Below are positions 25,369 through 34,932 of a stretch of DNA of 62,838 nucleotides, piece by piece. The stretch spans positions 64,278 to 127,115 of the forward strand of contig NZ_WEKL01000002.1 in NCBI RefSeq assembly GCF_019295435.1. The letters run 5' to 3'. Position numbers and translations under genes: made by a program. Under the pieces are notes generated by a model. It was given only the letters and a program-made list of their open reading frames with translations. It made no database searches and had not been told where the DNA came from. This DNA comes from Aquimarina litoralis. Its GTDB lineage: Bacteria; Bacteroidota; Bacteroidia; Flavobacteriales; Flavobacteriaceae. The first letter of the stretch is position 1, and every line of letters begins with the position of its first letter.

Positions 25369-25490
25369 CTTTATCATATGCTCTTTTCTGAAAAAATAAA
25401 AAATTAGGGTAACATTTTGCTTTGTAATGACACTTATATTTAACGATAAAAAGTATCTTTAATTAGTTTTTAAATTTAAAAAAATAAAAA

Positions 25491-26195
25491 ATGGAAGAAT
25501 TTCAGCAAGTAGCTCCTGTCGTAAGTTCACTTACAGATGAAAAGAGAGTAGCTTTTTACAAGAAAACATATACACATCTAGCGATGGCAGTATTACTATT
25601 TGTAATTGTAGAATGGGTGTTTTTTCAGATAGAACCTATAGTGAATTTTGCATTTTCTATGACGCAAGGATGGAGATGGCTAGTAATGTTAGGTGGGTTT
25701 ATGTTGGCTACTAATTATGCAGAAAGAATGGCACATAAAACACATGATCTTAATAAACAGTATTTAGGCCTTGTTTTATATGTGGTAGCAGAAGCGTTTA
25801 TTTTTATTCCTTTAATAGGAATAGCAATGATGATTGCAGAGAATGGAGGAGCAAATATATTGAATCAAGCGGCTATTTTAACTTTAGCATTATTTACTGG
25901 CTTATCTGGTGTTGTATTATTGACTAAAAAAGACTTTTCTTTTCTGAGGTCAATGTTAACCATTGGATTTTTTATTGCACTCGGTTTAATTGTAGCAGGA
26001 ATGTTATTTGGCTTTAACCTTGGTTTATGGTTTAGTGTTGGAATGGTGGTTTTAGCATCCGGATCAATTTTGTACCAAACTTCTAATATGGTGCATAAAT
26101 ATTCAGAAGATCAGTATGTAGGAGCTTCGTTAGGATTATTTGCTTCGTTAATGTTGTTATTCTGGTATATTCTAAGCATCTTATCAAATGACTAA
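25491..26195 (+). CDS. Bax inhibitor-1/YccA-family membrane protein
   Basis: This 234-residue protein has a short soluble N-terminus (EEFQQVAPVVSSLTDEKR) and seven hydrophobic helices. The first begins YTHLAMAVLLF, and the last part SILYQTSNMVHKYSEDQYVGASLGLFASLMLLF matches the family closing signature with its aspartate pair region. Bacterial members act as pH-sensitive calcium leak channels or protease modulators. It has its own promoter region and a strong terminator. Confidence 0.93.
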   Translation: MEEFQQVAPVVSSLTDEKRVAFYKKTYTHLAMAVLLFVIVEWVFFQIEPIVNFAFSMTQGWRWLVMLGGFMLATNYAERMAHKTHDLNKQYLGLVLYVVAEAFIFIPLIGIAMMIAENGGANILNQAAILTLALFTGLSGVVLLTKKDFSFLRSMLTIGFFIALGLIVAGMLFGFNLGLWFSVGMVVLASGSILYQTSNMVHKYSEDQYVGASLGLFASLMLLFWYILSILSND

Positions 26196-26232
26196 AAGTA
26201 TCTGTACTTTTTGATTAAGTACGTAATAAAAT

Positions 26233-26276
26233 ATCAAATAAAAAGGCAAGTTCTAAAACTTGCCTTTTTATTTGAT
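26233..26276. terminator. bidirectional terminator between convergent genes
   Basis: A perfect 20-bp inverted repeat around the 4-nt loop CTAA, with core AAGGCAAGTT / AACTTGCCTT and A/T flanks. It stands between the Bax-inhibitor-like gene (plus) and the FG-GAP gene (minus) and gives a U-tract in both directions. Confidence 0.9.
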
Positions 26277-26288
26277 AAAAGGAGATCT

Positions 26289-28064
26289 TTACTGAATTGT
26301 TAACTTTTCCGTAAACGTTTTTTTATCTACTACCACATGAATTATGTAATTAGCTTTAGGCAACTTTGATATATCCAATATAATATCATCATTAGGGATA
26401 AATTTTTTCTCAAGCATATTACGACCAGCTAGATCCATTATTTTAATGGAAACAGATTCTTGAATAGTAGGAAGGTTATTAATTGCTAGTCTTACACTAT
26501 TTTTTGAAGGATTTGGATATAAAACTACATTGGGGTTAGAATTGCTTAGCTTTTTTTTAGGAGGTTTGTTAAGAAGAGGTTTTCCTTCTTCAATAGTATA
26601 AAAACGGTTTACTCTTAGATTAGAAAATGTATCTATAGTTCCCGATGGCCAGTAAACTTTTAACTCAATGATTCTACCGGATTTTCCTAATCCAAAATGA
26701 GCTCTTAAGCTATTATGTCCCATAAAAGTATTGGAAGCAGAGATTTCTCTTTTTTGCGTTACTAATTTGCCTTTAATTCTTGCTGTTAATTCCAATCTTG
26801 CTCCTAATCCTGCTTTGTTAGATGTATCACCAATAAGTTTGAAGTTAGCGAAATGATTTTTAATCGTCAGATCGTTTCTAAAAAGTGCTTTTATACTACC
26901 TCCAACAATGAATACATCTAAATCACCATCATTATCATAATCACCAACTGTCGCTCCTGTAGAGCTTCCTGAAGTTATTGTGTTAATTAGGTTCACGTCT
27001 TTTTCAGTAAATGTACCATCTCCATTGTTAATAAAGTATCCGCTACCTGTTGTGCTCGAAGCGGTGATGATGGCATCCAAATCTCCATCATTATCAAAAT
27101 CTCCCCAAGTATTGGTTAAATTACTGGTATTTGCTATGGTGAAAGGTGTATTGGTTTTTACATAATTTCCGTTCTCATTTTTATAAAATTTATTTTCAAC
27201 TCCTGAGTAGTTTGTAAGACATATGTCAAGATCTCCATCATTATCATAATCAATGGCGTTATAACATTGTCCATCTTGTAACTCTTCAGCAAATGAAAGA
27301 TCGGTTGATGTTAGTTTTTCGAAGCCTTCGCTTCCGGTTTCAACTTGTAAGTTTTTAAATATAAAATCTGCAGCAATCCCAGTTGGACCCGCAGCAGGTC
27401 CACTGGCAATAAATAGGTCAACATCTCCATCTTCATCATAATCTGTCCAATTAGAAACCGTATAAGGAGCTAATTCAGTAAGAAACTCATAATCTTCTAT
27501 TACTTCTGTAAACGTGCCGTCACTGTTTCCTCTATATAACCGATTAGGGAAATGGTTATTTGCACCAAGAAACATATCGGCAAAGGTGAGAATGAAATCG
27601 AGATGACTATCATTGTTATAATCGCACCATTGGACACTCCAGGTTGCAGAATTGATATTGTTTAATATAGAGTTAACTTCTGTAAACTGACCAGTTCCAT
27701 CATTAGCATAGATCCTAGTTTGTAGGGTAGAAGGAGCAGAAAATCTGGAATAAATAAGGTCTAAGTCACCATCATTTTCATAATCTCCCCAACTGCAACC
27801 CACTAATGCGGTTGCTGTGGGAATCACATTACCACCTGATGCAATTTCAAAATTCCCATTTCCAAGGTTTCTGTATATAGTTCCTCCATAAAATAGATCC
27901 AACTTATTATCATTATTAATATCTGTCCAAGAAGTTCCAAAATATGTTCCTCCAATAGTTGGTTCTGAGACAATTGGATTATTGGTATCGGTTATCAAAG
28001 TAAAGTTTTGCGTGAAAGCAAAATGGGTAATACAACAACAAGCAAGTAACAATAAAGTTCTCAT
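26289..28064 (-). CDS. secreted FG-GAP/VCBS-repeat protein with ASPIC/UnbV and T9SS domains
   Basis: 591 residues. Signal peptide ends near residue 18 (THFAFTQ). Seven or so FG-GAP/VCBS repeats form a beta-propeller, each with the calcium-type loop DYDNDGDLD (for example WTDYDEDGDVDLF and WGDFDNDGDLDA). An ASPIC/UnbV module follows (about 400-480, LRAHFGLGKSGRIIELKVYWPSG), then a T9SS sorting domain (NVVLYPNPSKNSVRL...YIIHVVV). It is secreted by the type IX system and probably binds glycans or mineral at the surface. Ordinary for the group; no enzymatic motif. Confidence 0.88.
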   Translation of the reverse strand: MRTLLLLACCCITHFAFTQNFTLITDTNNPIVSEPTIGGTYFGTSWTDINNDNKLDLFYGGTIYRNLGNGNFEIASGGNVIPTATALVGCSWGDYENDGDLDLIYSRFSAPSTLQTRIYANDGTGQFTEVNSILNNINSATWSVQWCDYNNDSHLDFILTFADMFLGANNHFPNRLYRGNSDGTFTEVIEDYEFLTELAPYTVSNWTDYDEDGDVDLFIASGPAAGPTGIAADFIFKNLQVETGSEGFEKLTSTDLSFAEELQDGQCYNAIDYDNDGDLDICLTNYSGVENKFYKNENGNYVKTNTPFTIANTSNLTNTWGDFDNDGDLDAIITASSTTGSGYFINNGDGTFTEKDVNLINTITSGSSTGATVGDYDNDGDLDVFIVGGSIKALFRNDLTIKNHFANFKLIGDTSNKAGLGARLELTARIKGKLVTQKREISASNTFMGHNSLRAHFGLGKSGRIIELKVYWPSGTIDTFSNLRVNRFYTIEEGKPLLNKPPKKKLSNSNPNVVLYPNPSKNSVRLAINNLPTIQESVSIKIMDLAGRNMLEKKFIPNDDIILDISKLPKANYIIHVVVDKKTFTEKLTIQ

Positions 28065-28128
28065 GTGAAAAAGTTTTAAGATTTATAAGAACTAAATTCT
28101 ATAAAACGAATAATGAAAGGGTTTAGAA

Positions 28129-29277
28129 TTATAATTCTTTACTTAATTCACTTATTTTATACTTTTCATGTTTCCTTTTATACTCTGAAGGGGTACAATG
28201 ATATTTGTTTTTAAACGCATTATTGAATGTGGCTTTGTTATTAAAACCTACGTCAAAATAAATGGTTTTAATGCTCGAAGAGGTATCTTGAAGTAATAAT
28301 TTTTCAGCTTCTTCTAATCTATATTCATTGATAAATTGATTGAAATTTTTATGAGCTTTTTCATTAATTATCTTTGAAAGTGTATGACTAGAAAAACCAA
28401 CTTCATCTGCTAATTGAACTAATCTTAGATTATTATTTAAATACGATTTTTTAGTAGATAAGTGGGTTAGAAGTTTTTGGTAGAATTCATCCTTTGTTCC
28501 ATCCGTAAACTCCTGTAAACTCGTTTCTGTAAGAAATAGATTAGCCAATAACTCTCCATTAAAAATCGAAGGTTCTTTGTATACCATATATCCAATAGCA
28601 TAGATGCCTAAAGACATGGAAAAGGAGATTGCATAATCCCAATGAGGACTAAAGAAAGAAAATTTGACTAAAATATAATAACTCGTATACGCTATTGCAA
28701 AAAGAGAAAATAGATGTAATAGGAAATTTGACCACTTTTCTCTTGTCTTGGCATATTGAGATTCTTTTTCACTTTGATGCAAAGTCATAAAATCTTTTAT
28801 AACGATTATATAGATAGTAAAAGATAAAACCCGTAACCAAGGATAATTTATAGCTTCTAAGAAATAAAATAAAGGTTCGGTATAGGTGTTTTGCATATCC
28901 CTAAAACCTGATGATTTTATATAGTACAATGAATTCATTAAAAAGCATAATAATGCAGGTGCAAAATGATACCATTTTACTTTGAACGTTTTACTATAAA
29001 ATCTTGTAATATAACTATACAACAAAGGACCAAAAGCCAAATACCAACTGGTATCATAAAAATAAAGATAGGGGTATACAGTTCCATAGTTTGTCCAGAA
29101 TAAGACATAATATAGTAGTATTAAAGAAAAGCCAAATAGTAATAAAATAATAGGTAGATTATTAGCTCTACTAGTTTTGCGAGTCCACAGAATACAACTA
29201 AGAAATATCCCGAAAGAACTTACCAATAAAAAGATAGAAGTCCATGTATCAAAAGATGGAATAGTATTTTGTTGCAT
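28129..29277 (-). CDS. AraC-family regulator with membrane-spanning N-terminus
   Basis: This 382-residue protein has six to seven transmembrane helices over the first 250 residues and then a C-terminal AraC double helix-turn-helix (LVQLADEVGFSSHTLSKIINEKA and IKTIYFDVGFNNKATFNNAFK, closing with CTPSEYKRKH). This membrane-bound architecture is common in Bacteroidota and suggests direct signal sensing in the membrane. It is transcribed toward the FG-GAP gene with 64 bp between, so that gene may be its target or partner. Confidence 0.9.
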   Translation of the reverse strand: MQQNTIPSFDTWTSIFLLVSSFGIFLSCILWTRKTSRANNLPIILLLFGFSLILLYYVLFWTNYGTVYPYLYFYDTSWYLAFGPLLYSYITRFYSKTFKVKWYHFAPALLCFLMNSLYYIKSSGFRDMQNTYTEPLFYFLEAINYPWLRVLSFTIYIIVIKDFMTLHQSEKESQYAKTREKWSNFLLHLFSLFAIAYTSYYILVKFSFFSPHWDYAISFSMSLGIYAIGYMVYKEPSIFNGELLANLFLTETSLQEFTDGTKDEFYQKLLTHLSTKKSYLNNNLRLVQLADEVGFSSHTLSKIINEKAHKNFNQFINEYRLEEAEKLLLQDTSSSIKTIYFDVGFNNKATFNNAFKNKYHCTPSEYKRKHEKYKISELSKEL

Positions 29278-29364
29278 CTCTAACGCTTTTTTCTGTATTT
29301 ACATACACCATTAGTAGATTAAAAATACAATTTAATGAGTAGTTTCTAACGAAAAGACATAGAA

Positions 29365-30333
29365 TTAAGTAGTTTTAGAGATGATATCTTTAATGATTGT
29401 TTTTGCATGTATTCTGGAATTCTCAATAAACCAGATGTGCGTATCCATTCCCCCACAAATAACTCCAGCTAAATAAATTCCTTCAACATTAGATTCCATA
29501 GTCTTGTCATCATATTTTGGATATTTTTTTTCATCATTCGAAAGTTGTATTCCTATTCTTTCTAAAAAGTCAAAATTAGGTTTGTATCCTGTTAATGCAA
29601 GGACATAGTCATTTTCTATAGAAATTTCTTCTTTAGGAGTTTTTATGGTCAGTTTATCAGGATGTATTTCTTTTACAGTAGCATCATAATAGGCTTTTAT
29701 ACTTCCTTCTGCGATTCGATTCTCAATATCAGGACGCACCCAATATTTTACTCGTTTTCCAATTTCAGCAGATCTAACAATCATAGTTACATCTGCTCCT
29801 TTTCTATAGCATTCTAATGCAGCATCTACCGCCGAATTACTAGCTCCAACAACGGCTATTTTTTGTTTGGCAAAAAAATGAGGGTCTTTGTAGTAGTGAG
29901 ATACTTTTGATAATTCTTCACCAGGAACATCAATAGTATTTGGAATATCATAAAACCCAGTCGCTACGATAATATGATTAGCTGTATATGTGTCTTTTTC
30001 TGTCTCAATAGAAAAGAGATCTCCTTCTTTTTGTACCGAAGATACCTGTTCAAATAAATGAATATTTAGATCATTAGAAGTAACAATTCTACGATAATAT
30101 TCTAAAGCTTCATTTCTTTTCGGTTTTGCTTCATTGCTAATAAACGGAATATTATCAATTTCTAATTTCTCAGAAGAAGAAAAGAATTGCATATTCACAG
30201 GATAATTAAAAAGAGAGTTTACAATAGGACCTTTTTCAATAATTAGATAATCAACTCCATTTTTTTGAGCTTCCAGACCACAAGCAATACCAATAGGTCC
30301 ACCACCAATTATAATAAGATCAATATGTGTCAT
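29365..30333 (-). CDS. ypdA: YpdA-family FAD-dependent disulfide reductase
   Basis: This 322-residue flavoprotein has the FAD motif IIGGGPIGIACGLEA at the N-terminus and the NADPH motif VVGASNSAVDAALE near residue 160; a closing YLAGVICGGMDTHIW loop holds FAD. YpdA proteins reduce bacillithiol disulfide in Firmicutes; in this phylum the thiol partner is not settled. It overlaps rpe by one base (TAATG), a translational coupling. The link of a redox enzyme to the pentose-phosphate pathway, which supplies NADPH, is sensible. Confidence 0.88.
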   Translation of the reverse strand: MTHIDLIIIGGGPIGIACGLEAQKNGVDYLIIEKGPIVNSLFNYPVNMQFFSSSEKLEIDNIPFISNEAKPKRNEALEYYRRIVTSNDLNIHLFEQVSSVQKEGDLFSIETEKDTYTANHIIVATGFYDIPNTIDVPGEELSKVSHYYKDPHFFAKQKIAVVGASNSAVDAALECYRKGADVTMIVRSAEIGKRVKYWVRPDIENRIAEGSIKAYYDATVKEIHPDKLTIKTPKEEISIENDYVLALTGYKPNFDFLERIGIQLSNDEKKYPKYDDKTMESNVEGIYLAGVICGGMDTHIWFIENSRIHAKTIIKDIISKTT

Positions 30334-30992
30334 TAAGCAATAATCTCTTTTAAGCCTTTTATAGTAGCAGTAGGGTTTTCGCTTTTAAAAACGTAACTAC
30401 CTGCCACTAAAACATCTGCACCAGCTTCTATAAGTGCTTTGGCATTTTTATCAGTAACTCCACCATCAATTTCAATCATAGTCTTCGCATTATTGCGATC
30501 TATAATTTCCTTTAATTGTTTTACTTTCTTATATGTGTTTTCAATAAAAGATTGACCACCAAACCCTGGATTAACACTCATGATGCACACCAAATCAATA
30601 TCATTAATTGTATCCTCAAGTAGACTTACATTGGTATGTGGATTAATAGCAACTCCAGCTTGCATACCTTCAGCTTTTATGGCTTGTAATGTTCTGTGCA
30701 AATGGGTACACGCTTCATAGTGAACGGTTAGAATATTGCTACCTAAATCTGCAAACGTTTTTATATACCTATCTGGATCAATAATCATTAGGTGCACATC
30801 AATTGTTTTTGTAGCGTGTTTAACAATATCTCTTAATACAGGCATACCGAATGAGATATTTGGTACAAAAACTCCATCCATAATGTCTATATGAAACCAA
30901 TCGGCATCACTATTGTTAATCATTTCAACATCACGTTGTAAATTAGCAAAATCAGCAGCTAATACGGAAGGGGCAATTAATTTTGAAGCCAT
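30333..30992 (-). CDS. rpe: ribulose-phosphate 3-epimerase
   Basis: 219 residues. TIM-barrel enzyme interconverting ribulose 5-phosphate and xylulose 5-phosphate. Key segments: LIAPSVLAADFANL, HIDIMDGVFVPNISFG (catalytic Asp and metal His), VHYEAC, MSVNPGFGGQSF and MIEIDGGV (second catalytic Asp). I choose the ATG at 30992 (MASKLIAPSV), since the family starts directly before this strand; the ATG 21 bp upstream adds MQQILLF, which is unlikely. It is followed by ypdA with overlapping stop and start. Confidence 0.95.
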   Translation of the reverse strand: MASKLIAPSVLAADFANLQRDVEMINNSDADWFHIDIMDGVFVPNISFGMPVLRDIVKHATKTIDVHLMIIDPDRYIKTFADLGSNILTVHYEACTHLHRTLQAIKAEGMQAGVAINPHTNVSLLEDTINDIDLVCIMSVNPGFGGQSFIENTYKKVKQLKEIIDRNNAKTMIEIDGGVTDKNAKALIEAGADVLVAGSYVFKSENPTATIKGLKEIIA

Positions 30993-31041
30993 AAATAGTA
31001 AAATTTGCTGCAAAAATACTATTTAAGTTTTGAAATTGGGG

Positions 31042-31449
31042 TTAAGAAAGCTGCATAAATTTGTTTGTTAAGTAGGATACGCTGTTAAAAGTTTCTGGAT
31101 TATGGTTTCTTTCTTTTTCCAGAAAGCCTTCTAATTCTGAATGTTTCGACTTTCTGTTAATTGTTAGAAAATCAGAATTGTATTTTGTAAAGGAAGGTTC
31201 TTCCATTTCATGATCAAATATTTTTATAATGTCGTAATGTCTGGGATCGATCAGTATTTTGCGAAACAGTTCTTTGATGAGTGCTTTTTCACCTTCAAGA
31301 ATTTGGAAAAAATTACCATCAGAATACATCAAAATTCCTGTAATATTTAGATTGTCATTTGTGGTCTTAACAAATTCGAACAATTCACTAATTTTTGGAA
31401 GAGTTAATGAACGATTTGCTGTACTGACATAGCTTATAGTTTGCCACAT
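31042..31449 (-). CDS. BLUF-domain blue-light photoreceptor 3
   Basis: This 135-residue BLUF-only protein has the flavin-binding residues at their proper spacing: Tyr7 (ISYVST), Asn31, Gln49 (NFFQILEG); Arg70-His71 is the conserved DPRH. At the position of the key Trp of AppA (41 after the Gln) there is Tyr90 (SFTKYNSDF). The short C-terminal helix (EGFLEKERNHNPETFNSVSYL) is shared with the two other copies. Such short BLUF proteins form oligomers and act through protein partners. It is one of three tandem copies; the order of the set on this strand is 32505, 31984, 31449. Confidence 0.92.
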   Translation of the reverse strand: MWQTISYVSTANRSLTLPKISELFEFVKTTNDNLNITGILMYSDGNFFQILEGEKALIKELFRKILIDPRHYDIIKIFDHEMEEPSFTKYNSDFLTINRKSKHSELEGFLEKERNHNPETFNSVSYLTNKFMQLS

Positions 31450-31567
31450 AATTGGATCTTTCTTGGTTCTAATGTAATTTTAAGTTAAGGGAAAATTCCC
31501 TAAATAATTAAACATTAACTTTTATTTAGTATTTTAGAATTGATTCAAGTGATTGCGATTATTTTCT

Positions 31568-31984
31568 TTAATAAAGTTTCATAAACTTATTGGCTATATA
31601 AGAAATATTTTTAAAGTTTTCTGGATTATGATTTTTTTCAGATTCTAAAAAACTTTGTAACTCAGAATAATTTTTTTCTTTATTAATAACAGTGTAAGAA
31701 CTCTGAAAAGTTTTAAAAGAAGGAATATCGATAGGTTTGTCAAATATTTTAATGAGATTAAAATGTCGTATGTCTTTTTCTATTTTTTTATATAGGTTTT
31801 TAATTGTTTTTGTTTCTCCTTCAATAATTTGAAAAAAGTTTTGTTCAGAATGCATTAAAATTCCTGTAATACCCAGTTCTTCATTTTTGAGTTTTGTAAT
31901 AGTAAGTAATTCATTTACATCCCGATCAGAAAGGTTAATAGAAGTACTTACGTAAGATATTGTGTGGTATAAAGAGTCCTTCAT
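31568..31984 (-). CDS. BLUF-domain blue-light photoreceptor 2
   Basis: This 138-residue BLUF-only protein has flavin-contacting Tyr11, Asn34 and Gln52 (NFFQIIEGE); Asp71-Arg73-His74 fit the family. The position of the AppA Trp is Phe93 (SFKTFQSSY), unlike the Tyr of its neighbours. The N-terminus is four residues longer and one loop residue is missing. The common tail (ESEKNHNPENFKNISYIANKFMKLY) is present. The gap of 118 bp to the next copy is enough for separate promoters. Confidence 0.92.
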   Translation of the reverse strand: MKDSLYHTISYVSTSINLSDRDVNELLTITKLKNEELGITGILMHSEQNFFQIIEGETKTIKNLYKKIEKDIRHFNLIKIFDKPIDIPSFKTFQSSYTVINKEKNYSELQSFLESEKNHNPENFKNISYIANKFMKLY

Positions 31985-32097
31985 ATAACATAAAGTTATA
32001 GATTTAGGGGGGAATTTTTTAGTTAATGTATGTTTTAATGTGATATTTTAACAGTTGTTTATCCAGCAAAGAATTTTACTTCTACCGAATAATACCC

Positions 32098-32505
32098 TTA
32101 GGAAAGTTTCATAAATTTATTCGCCATATAAGAAATACTCTTATAGTTATCTGGATTATAAGATTTTTCCTCATTTAGAAAATTTTGGAGTTCATCATGA
32201 CTATTAGATTCACCTAAAACTTTAAAATTAGAGTGATATTTTGAAAAACAAGGATTAACGATGGCTCTGTCAAAAATTTTTATAATATTGTAATGTCTGG
32301 AGTCTTGACTTATTTTATCAAATAAATCAATAATAAGTGCTTTCTTACCTTCCAATACTTGAAAGAAATTACCTTCGGAATGCATTAATATTCCAGTGAT
32401 TTTGAGCTCATTGTTTTTTACCTTAACAAATTCAAATAACTCTTCCATATCTTCATTTGTGAGTGAAGAATCTGCCGTACTTACATAACTGATGGTTTGC
32501 CACAT
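32098..32505 (-). CDS. BLUF-domain blue-light photoreceptor 1
   Basis: This 135-residue BLUF-only protein has Tyr7, Asn31 and Gln49 (NFFQVLEG) in place, and Tyr90 (CFSKYHSNF) where AppA has Trp. It is closest to copy 3 at the N-terminus (MWQTISYVSTA in both) and to copy 2 in the tail. It is the first of the three in transcription order, 231 bp downstream of the rpoD stop region in window order but on the same strand as rpoD. Confidence 0.92.
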   Translation of the reverse strand: MWQTISYVSTADSSLTNEDMEELFEFVKVKNNELKITGILMHSEGNFFQVLEGKKALIIDLFDKISQDSRHYNIIKIFDRAIVNPCFSKYHSNFKVLGESNSHDELQNFLNEEKSYNPDNYKSISYMANKFMKLS

Positions 32506-32644
32506 GATTGCCCTTGTATATACCTTTAAAGATACTATTTTTTTAGGGTAAAAGGGGATTTATTCTTTTATAAACATCATAATGAAATTGTTAATTGTGG
32601 TTTAGCAGTAATACGTGTAGTGACTTATATTCATAAATGAAAAA

Positions 32645-32667
32645 ACCTCCGGTAATCAGCCGGAGGT
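32645..32667 (-). terminator. rpoD terminator
   Basis: ACCTCCGG and CCGGAGGT form an 8-bp GC-rich stem with a 7-nt loop, followed on the minus strand by a run of five T. It is 70 bp after the rpoD stop, separating rpoD from the BLUF genes. Confidence 0.85.
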
Positions 32668-32736
32668 CATTCATCAATCAAAAAACGAACAGTTATGTTA
32701 TAAACTGTTTGTAACCGCAATTTAGGAAATTAAAAG

Positions 32737-33600
32737 TTATCCTAAATAAGTTTTTAATATTTTACTACGAGATGTATGTTTTAATCTACGAATAGCTTTT
32801 TCTTTAATTTGTCTTACACGTTCTCTTGTAAGGTCAAAAGTCTCACCAATTTCTTCTAATGTCATTGGATGTTGATCTCCAAGACCAAAATATAATCGGA
32901 TTACATCCGCTTCTCTTGGTGTTAATGTTTCTAACGCACGTTCGATTTCTGTACGAAGAGATTCATGCAATAGAGATCTATCAGGATTTGGAGATTCTCC
33001 AGAGTTCAAGACATCATATAAATTAGAATCTTCACCTTCCACTAATGGAGCATCCATACTTACATGACGACCAGAGTTTTTCATCGACTCTTTTACATCA
33101 TTAATAGTCATATCCAATTCTTTAGCTATCTCCTCAGCACTTGGCGGTCTTTCATGAGACTGTTCTAAGAATGCATATGTTTTGTTAATCTTGTTTATAG
33201 AACCAATTTTATTAAGTGGTAAACGTACAATACGAGATTGCTCAGCTAGAGCTTGTAATATCGACTGACGAATCCACCAAACCGCATATGAGATAAACTT
33301 AAAACCTCTAGTTTCATCAAAACGCTTAGCTGCTTTAATTAAACCTAGATTTCCTTCATTAATCAAATCCGGTAGCGTAAGTCCTTGATTCTGATACTGC
33401 TTAGCAACAGATACAACGAATCTTAAGTTTGCTTTTGTTAATTTTTCAAGGGCTCTCTCATCTCCAGCTTTTATTCGCTGAGCTAATTCCACCTCTTCAT
33501 CAGCAGTAATAAGATCTACTTTTCCTATTTCCTGCAAATACTTATCCAGCGATGCAGTTTCACGATTCGTTACCTGCTTCGTAATTTTAAGTTGTCTCAT
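32737..33600 (-). CDS. rpoD: primary sigma factor RpoD (short Bacteroidota type)
   Basis: 287 residues, lacking region 1.1, as is normal for this phylum. Region 1.2 is [16 protein letters not shown], region 2 holds [20 protein letters not shown] and [13 protein letters not shown], region 3 follows, and region 4.2 is [20 protein letters not shown]. It directs RNA polymerase to TTG-N19/20-TAnnTTTG promoters, several of which are visible in this window. It stands alone between the BLUF genes and the XRE regulator with its own terminator. Confidence 0.95.
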   Translation of the reverse strand: MRQLKITKQVTNRETASLDKYLQEIGKVDLITADEEVELAQRIKAGDERALEKLTKANLRFVVSVAKQYQNQGLTLPDLINEGNLGLIKAAKRFDETRGFKFISYAVWWIRQSILQALAEQSRIVRLPLNKIGSINKINKTYAFLEQSHERPPSAEEIAKELDMTINDVKESMKNSGRHVSMDAPLVEGEDSNLYDVLNSGESPNPDRSLLHESLRTEIERALETLTPREADVIRLYFGLGDQHPMTLEEIGETFDLTRERVRQIKEKAIRRLKHTSRSKILKTYLG

Positions 33601-33773
33601 CTATAGTTTCCTTGAAATTTAATATTGTGAATATTTAGGGCTTCTCTTTTCTTAATTATACGTAAGGTGTTATCAAAATGTTACAAAAAAGTAAAATATT
33701 TTTTTATCCTTTTTATTTTTCACCTCTTTTTATCGAATTATTTAGTCGTAAAATGCAATGTTTATTTACATAT

Positions 33774-34742
33774 TTATTCGAATTCTAATACATTTTTTGC
33801 AATAATTAAAGATCGCAATGCTTCAATCTTTTTTTGCATTTTGTTAAAAAATAAATTTCTTTCTTTCTCACCAGCAGTACTTAATAGTTTGGAACCGTCC
33901 ATTTGTATTTTTAAAAATTCTTCAGCTTGATCACAAGTAATTACATCATTGGTTCTGTAATACGAAAGAATTGTGAATGGAACATAAAGTGACCTTTCAG
34001 TTGGAGTTTTTACCAAAACACGGTTATTCATAAGAAGCAGCTCATTATAATAAAATTTAAAATTATCTCGTTGTTCGATTATTTTTTTAGAAATCTTAGT
34101 AAGTAATAATTGAAGGTCATCACATATTTGAAGTGCGTCTTTTGAAGTAAGTGAATCAGATTCGAAGTAAAAATGTATTTGTTTTAAGGTACTATTGATC
34201 GTGGTAATATCCCAAATTTCTATAGAGTTAAGGTCATTGTACATATTTCCTAAGCGTTTTGCTGCTTCTAGTAGGGATAATGATGGATTAAAACCAGTGA
34301 ATTTAATCTCACTTAGATCAGAATCCATAATCTTTAACCACACATACATTTTGAACTTTGAAAGTAAATTATCATCAGAAGTATAAAATATAGGCAAATC
34401 TTTTGCTGAATATATCATTTCTACGTCAGGGTTATTGATAAGAGGAGATAATGATTTATACGAATTTTCATAATATGCCAGTAAACTTTTCATATCCTGA
34501 ACGGGTGCTGTTTTTTTTACAGCCACAATATGTTCGTCTTCACTAGAAAATAATTGATCTATAGAAAGGCTAAAATATTTTGCAAGTGTCACACCTTCTT
34601 CCAACGATAGTTTACTCTTTTTACTTATTCTTCTATGTGCGGCGTCATAACTTATATCTAAGGCCGTAGCAACTTCATCAATAAGTGATGTTTTCGAACT
34701 GATTTGTTTTTTAATAAGTTCCAGAAGATTTTCTTGTATCAT
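33774..34742 (-). CDS. XRE/BetR-type helix-turn-helix regulator
   Basis: 322 residues. The N-terminal helix-turn-helix (about residues 12-65) contains SLIDEVATALDISYDAAHRRI and a second helix KLSLEEGVTLAKYFSLSIDQLF. The remaining 230 residues are helical, with Trp/Tyr-rich patches (IYSAKDLPIFYTSDDNLLSKFKMYVWLK in pieces), and probably bind a ligand or form dimers. The divergent 245-bp control region holds four copies of TTGTGA-N3-TCACAA, pointing to autoregulation and control of the desaturase operon. Target sites also occur before four outer-membrane-type genes downstream. That this protein binds them is inference from position and recurrence. Confidence 0.75.
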   Translation of the reverse strand: MIQENLLELIKKQISSKTSLIDEVATALDISYDAAHRRISKKSKLSLEEGVTLAKYFSLSIDQLFSSEDEHIVAVKKTAPVQDMKSLLAYYENSYKSLSPLINNPDVEMIYSAKDLPIFYTSDDNLLSKFKMYVWLKIMDSDLSEIKFTGFNPSLSLLEAAKRLGNMYNDLNSIEIWDITTINSTLKQIHFYFESDSLTSKDALQICDDLQLLLTKISKKIIEQRDNFKFYYNELLLMNNRVLVKTPTERSLYVPFTILSYYRTNDVITCDQAEEFLKIQMDGSKLLSTAGEKERNLFFNKMQKKIEALRSLIIAKNVLEFE

Positions 34743-34808
34743 TATGAGGTTATTTGTGATTGATGATATTTTGAAGGTGGGAAATTAGAGCAGAAAAATA
34801 ATTTAATT

Positions 34809-34823
34809 TTGTGATTTTCACAA
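34809..34823. promoter_or_regulatory. operator O1 of the XRE regulon
   Basis: TTGTGATTTTCACAA, with perfect 6-bp arms, 67 bp upstream of the regulator start. The 26 bp from 34811 recur at 34888 with two mismatches, so the operator was duplicated together with its A/T flank. Confidence 0.6.
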
Positions 34824-34848
34824 AAAAATAAATTTCAGTTTGTGGTTT

Positions 34849-34863
34849 TTATGTTTTTCACAA
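34849..34863. promoter_or_regulatory. operator O2 of the XRE regulon (one strong half)
   Basis: TTATGTTTTTCACAA keeps one full TCACAA arm and a weak second arm. Its centre is 40 bp from O1 and 37 bp from O3, close to whole numbers of helical turns. Confidence 0.4.
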
Positions 34864-34885
34864 AGCACAAAATAGCTTTCGATAT

Positions 34886-34900
34886 TTGTGATTTTTGCAA
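34886..34900. promoter_or_regulatory. operator O3 of the XRE regulon
   Basis: TTGTGATTTTTGCAA; one perfect arm and one with two changes. Part of the 26-bp direct repeat shared with O1. Confidence 0.5.
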
Positions 34901-34932
34901 AAAAATAAATTTCTTTTCGCATTTATCACTTT

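Noticed and set aside
25420..25490. TATATTTA and TATCTTTA as promoter elements for the Bax-inhibitor-like gene
   Set aside because: Both are near matches but without a correctly spaced -33 TTG; not firm enough to list.
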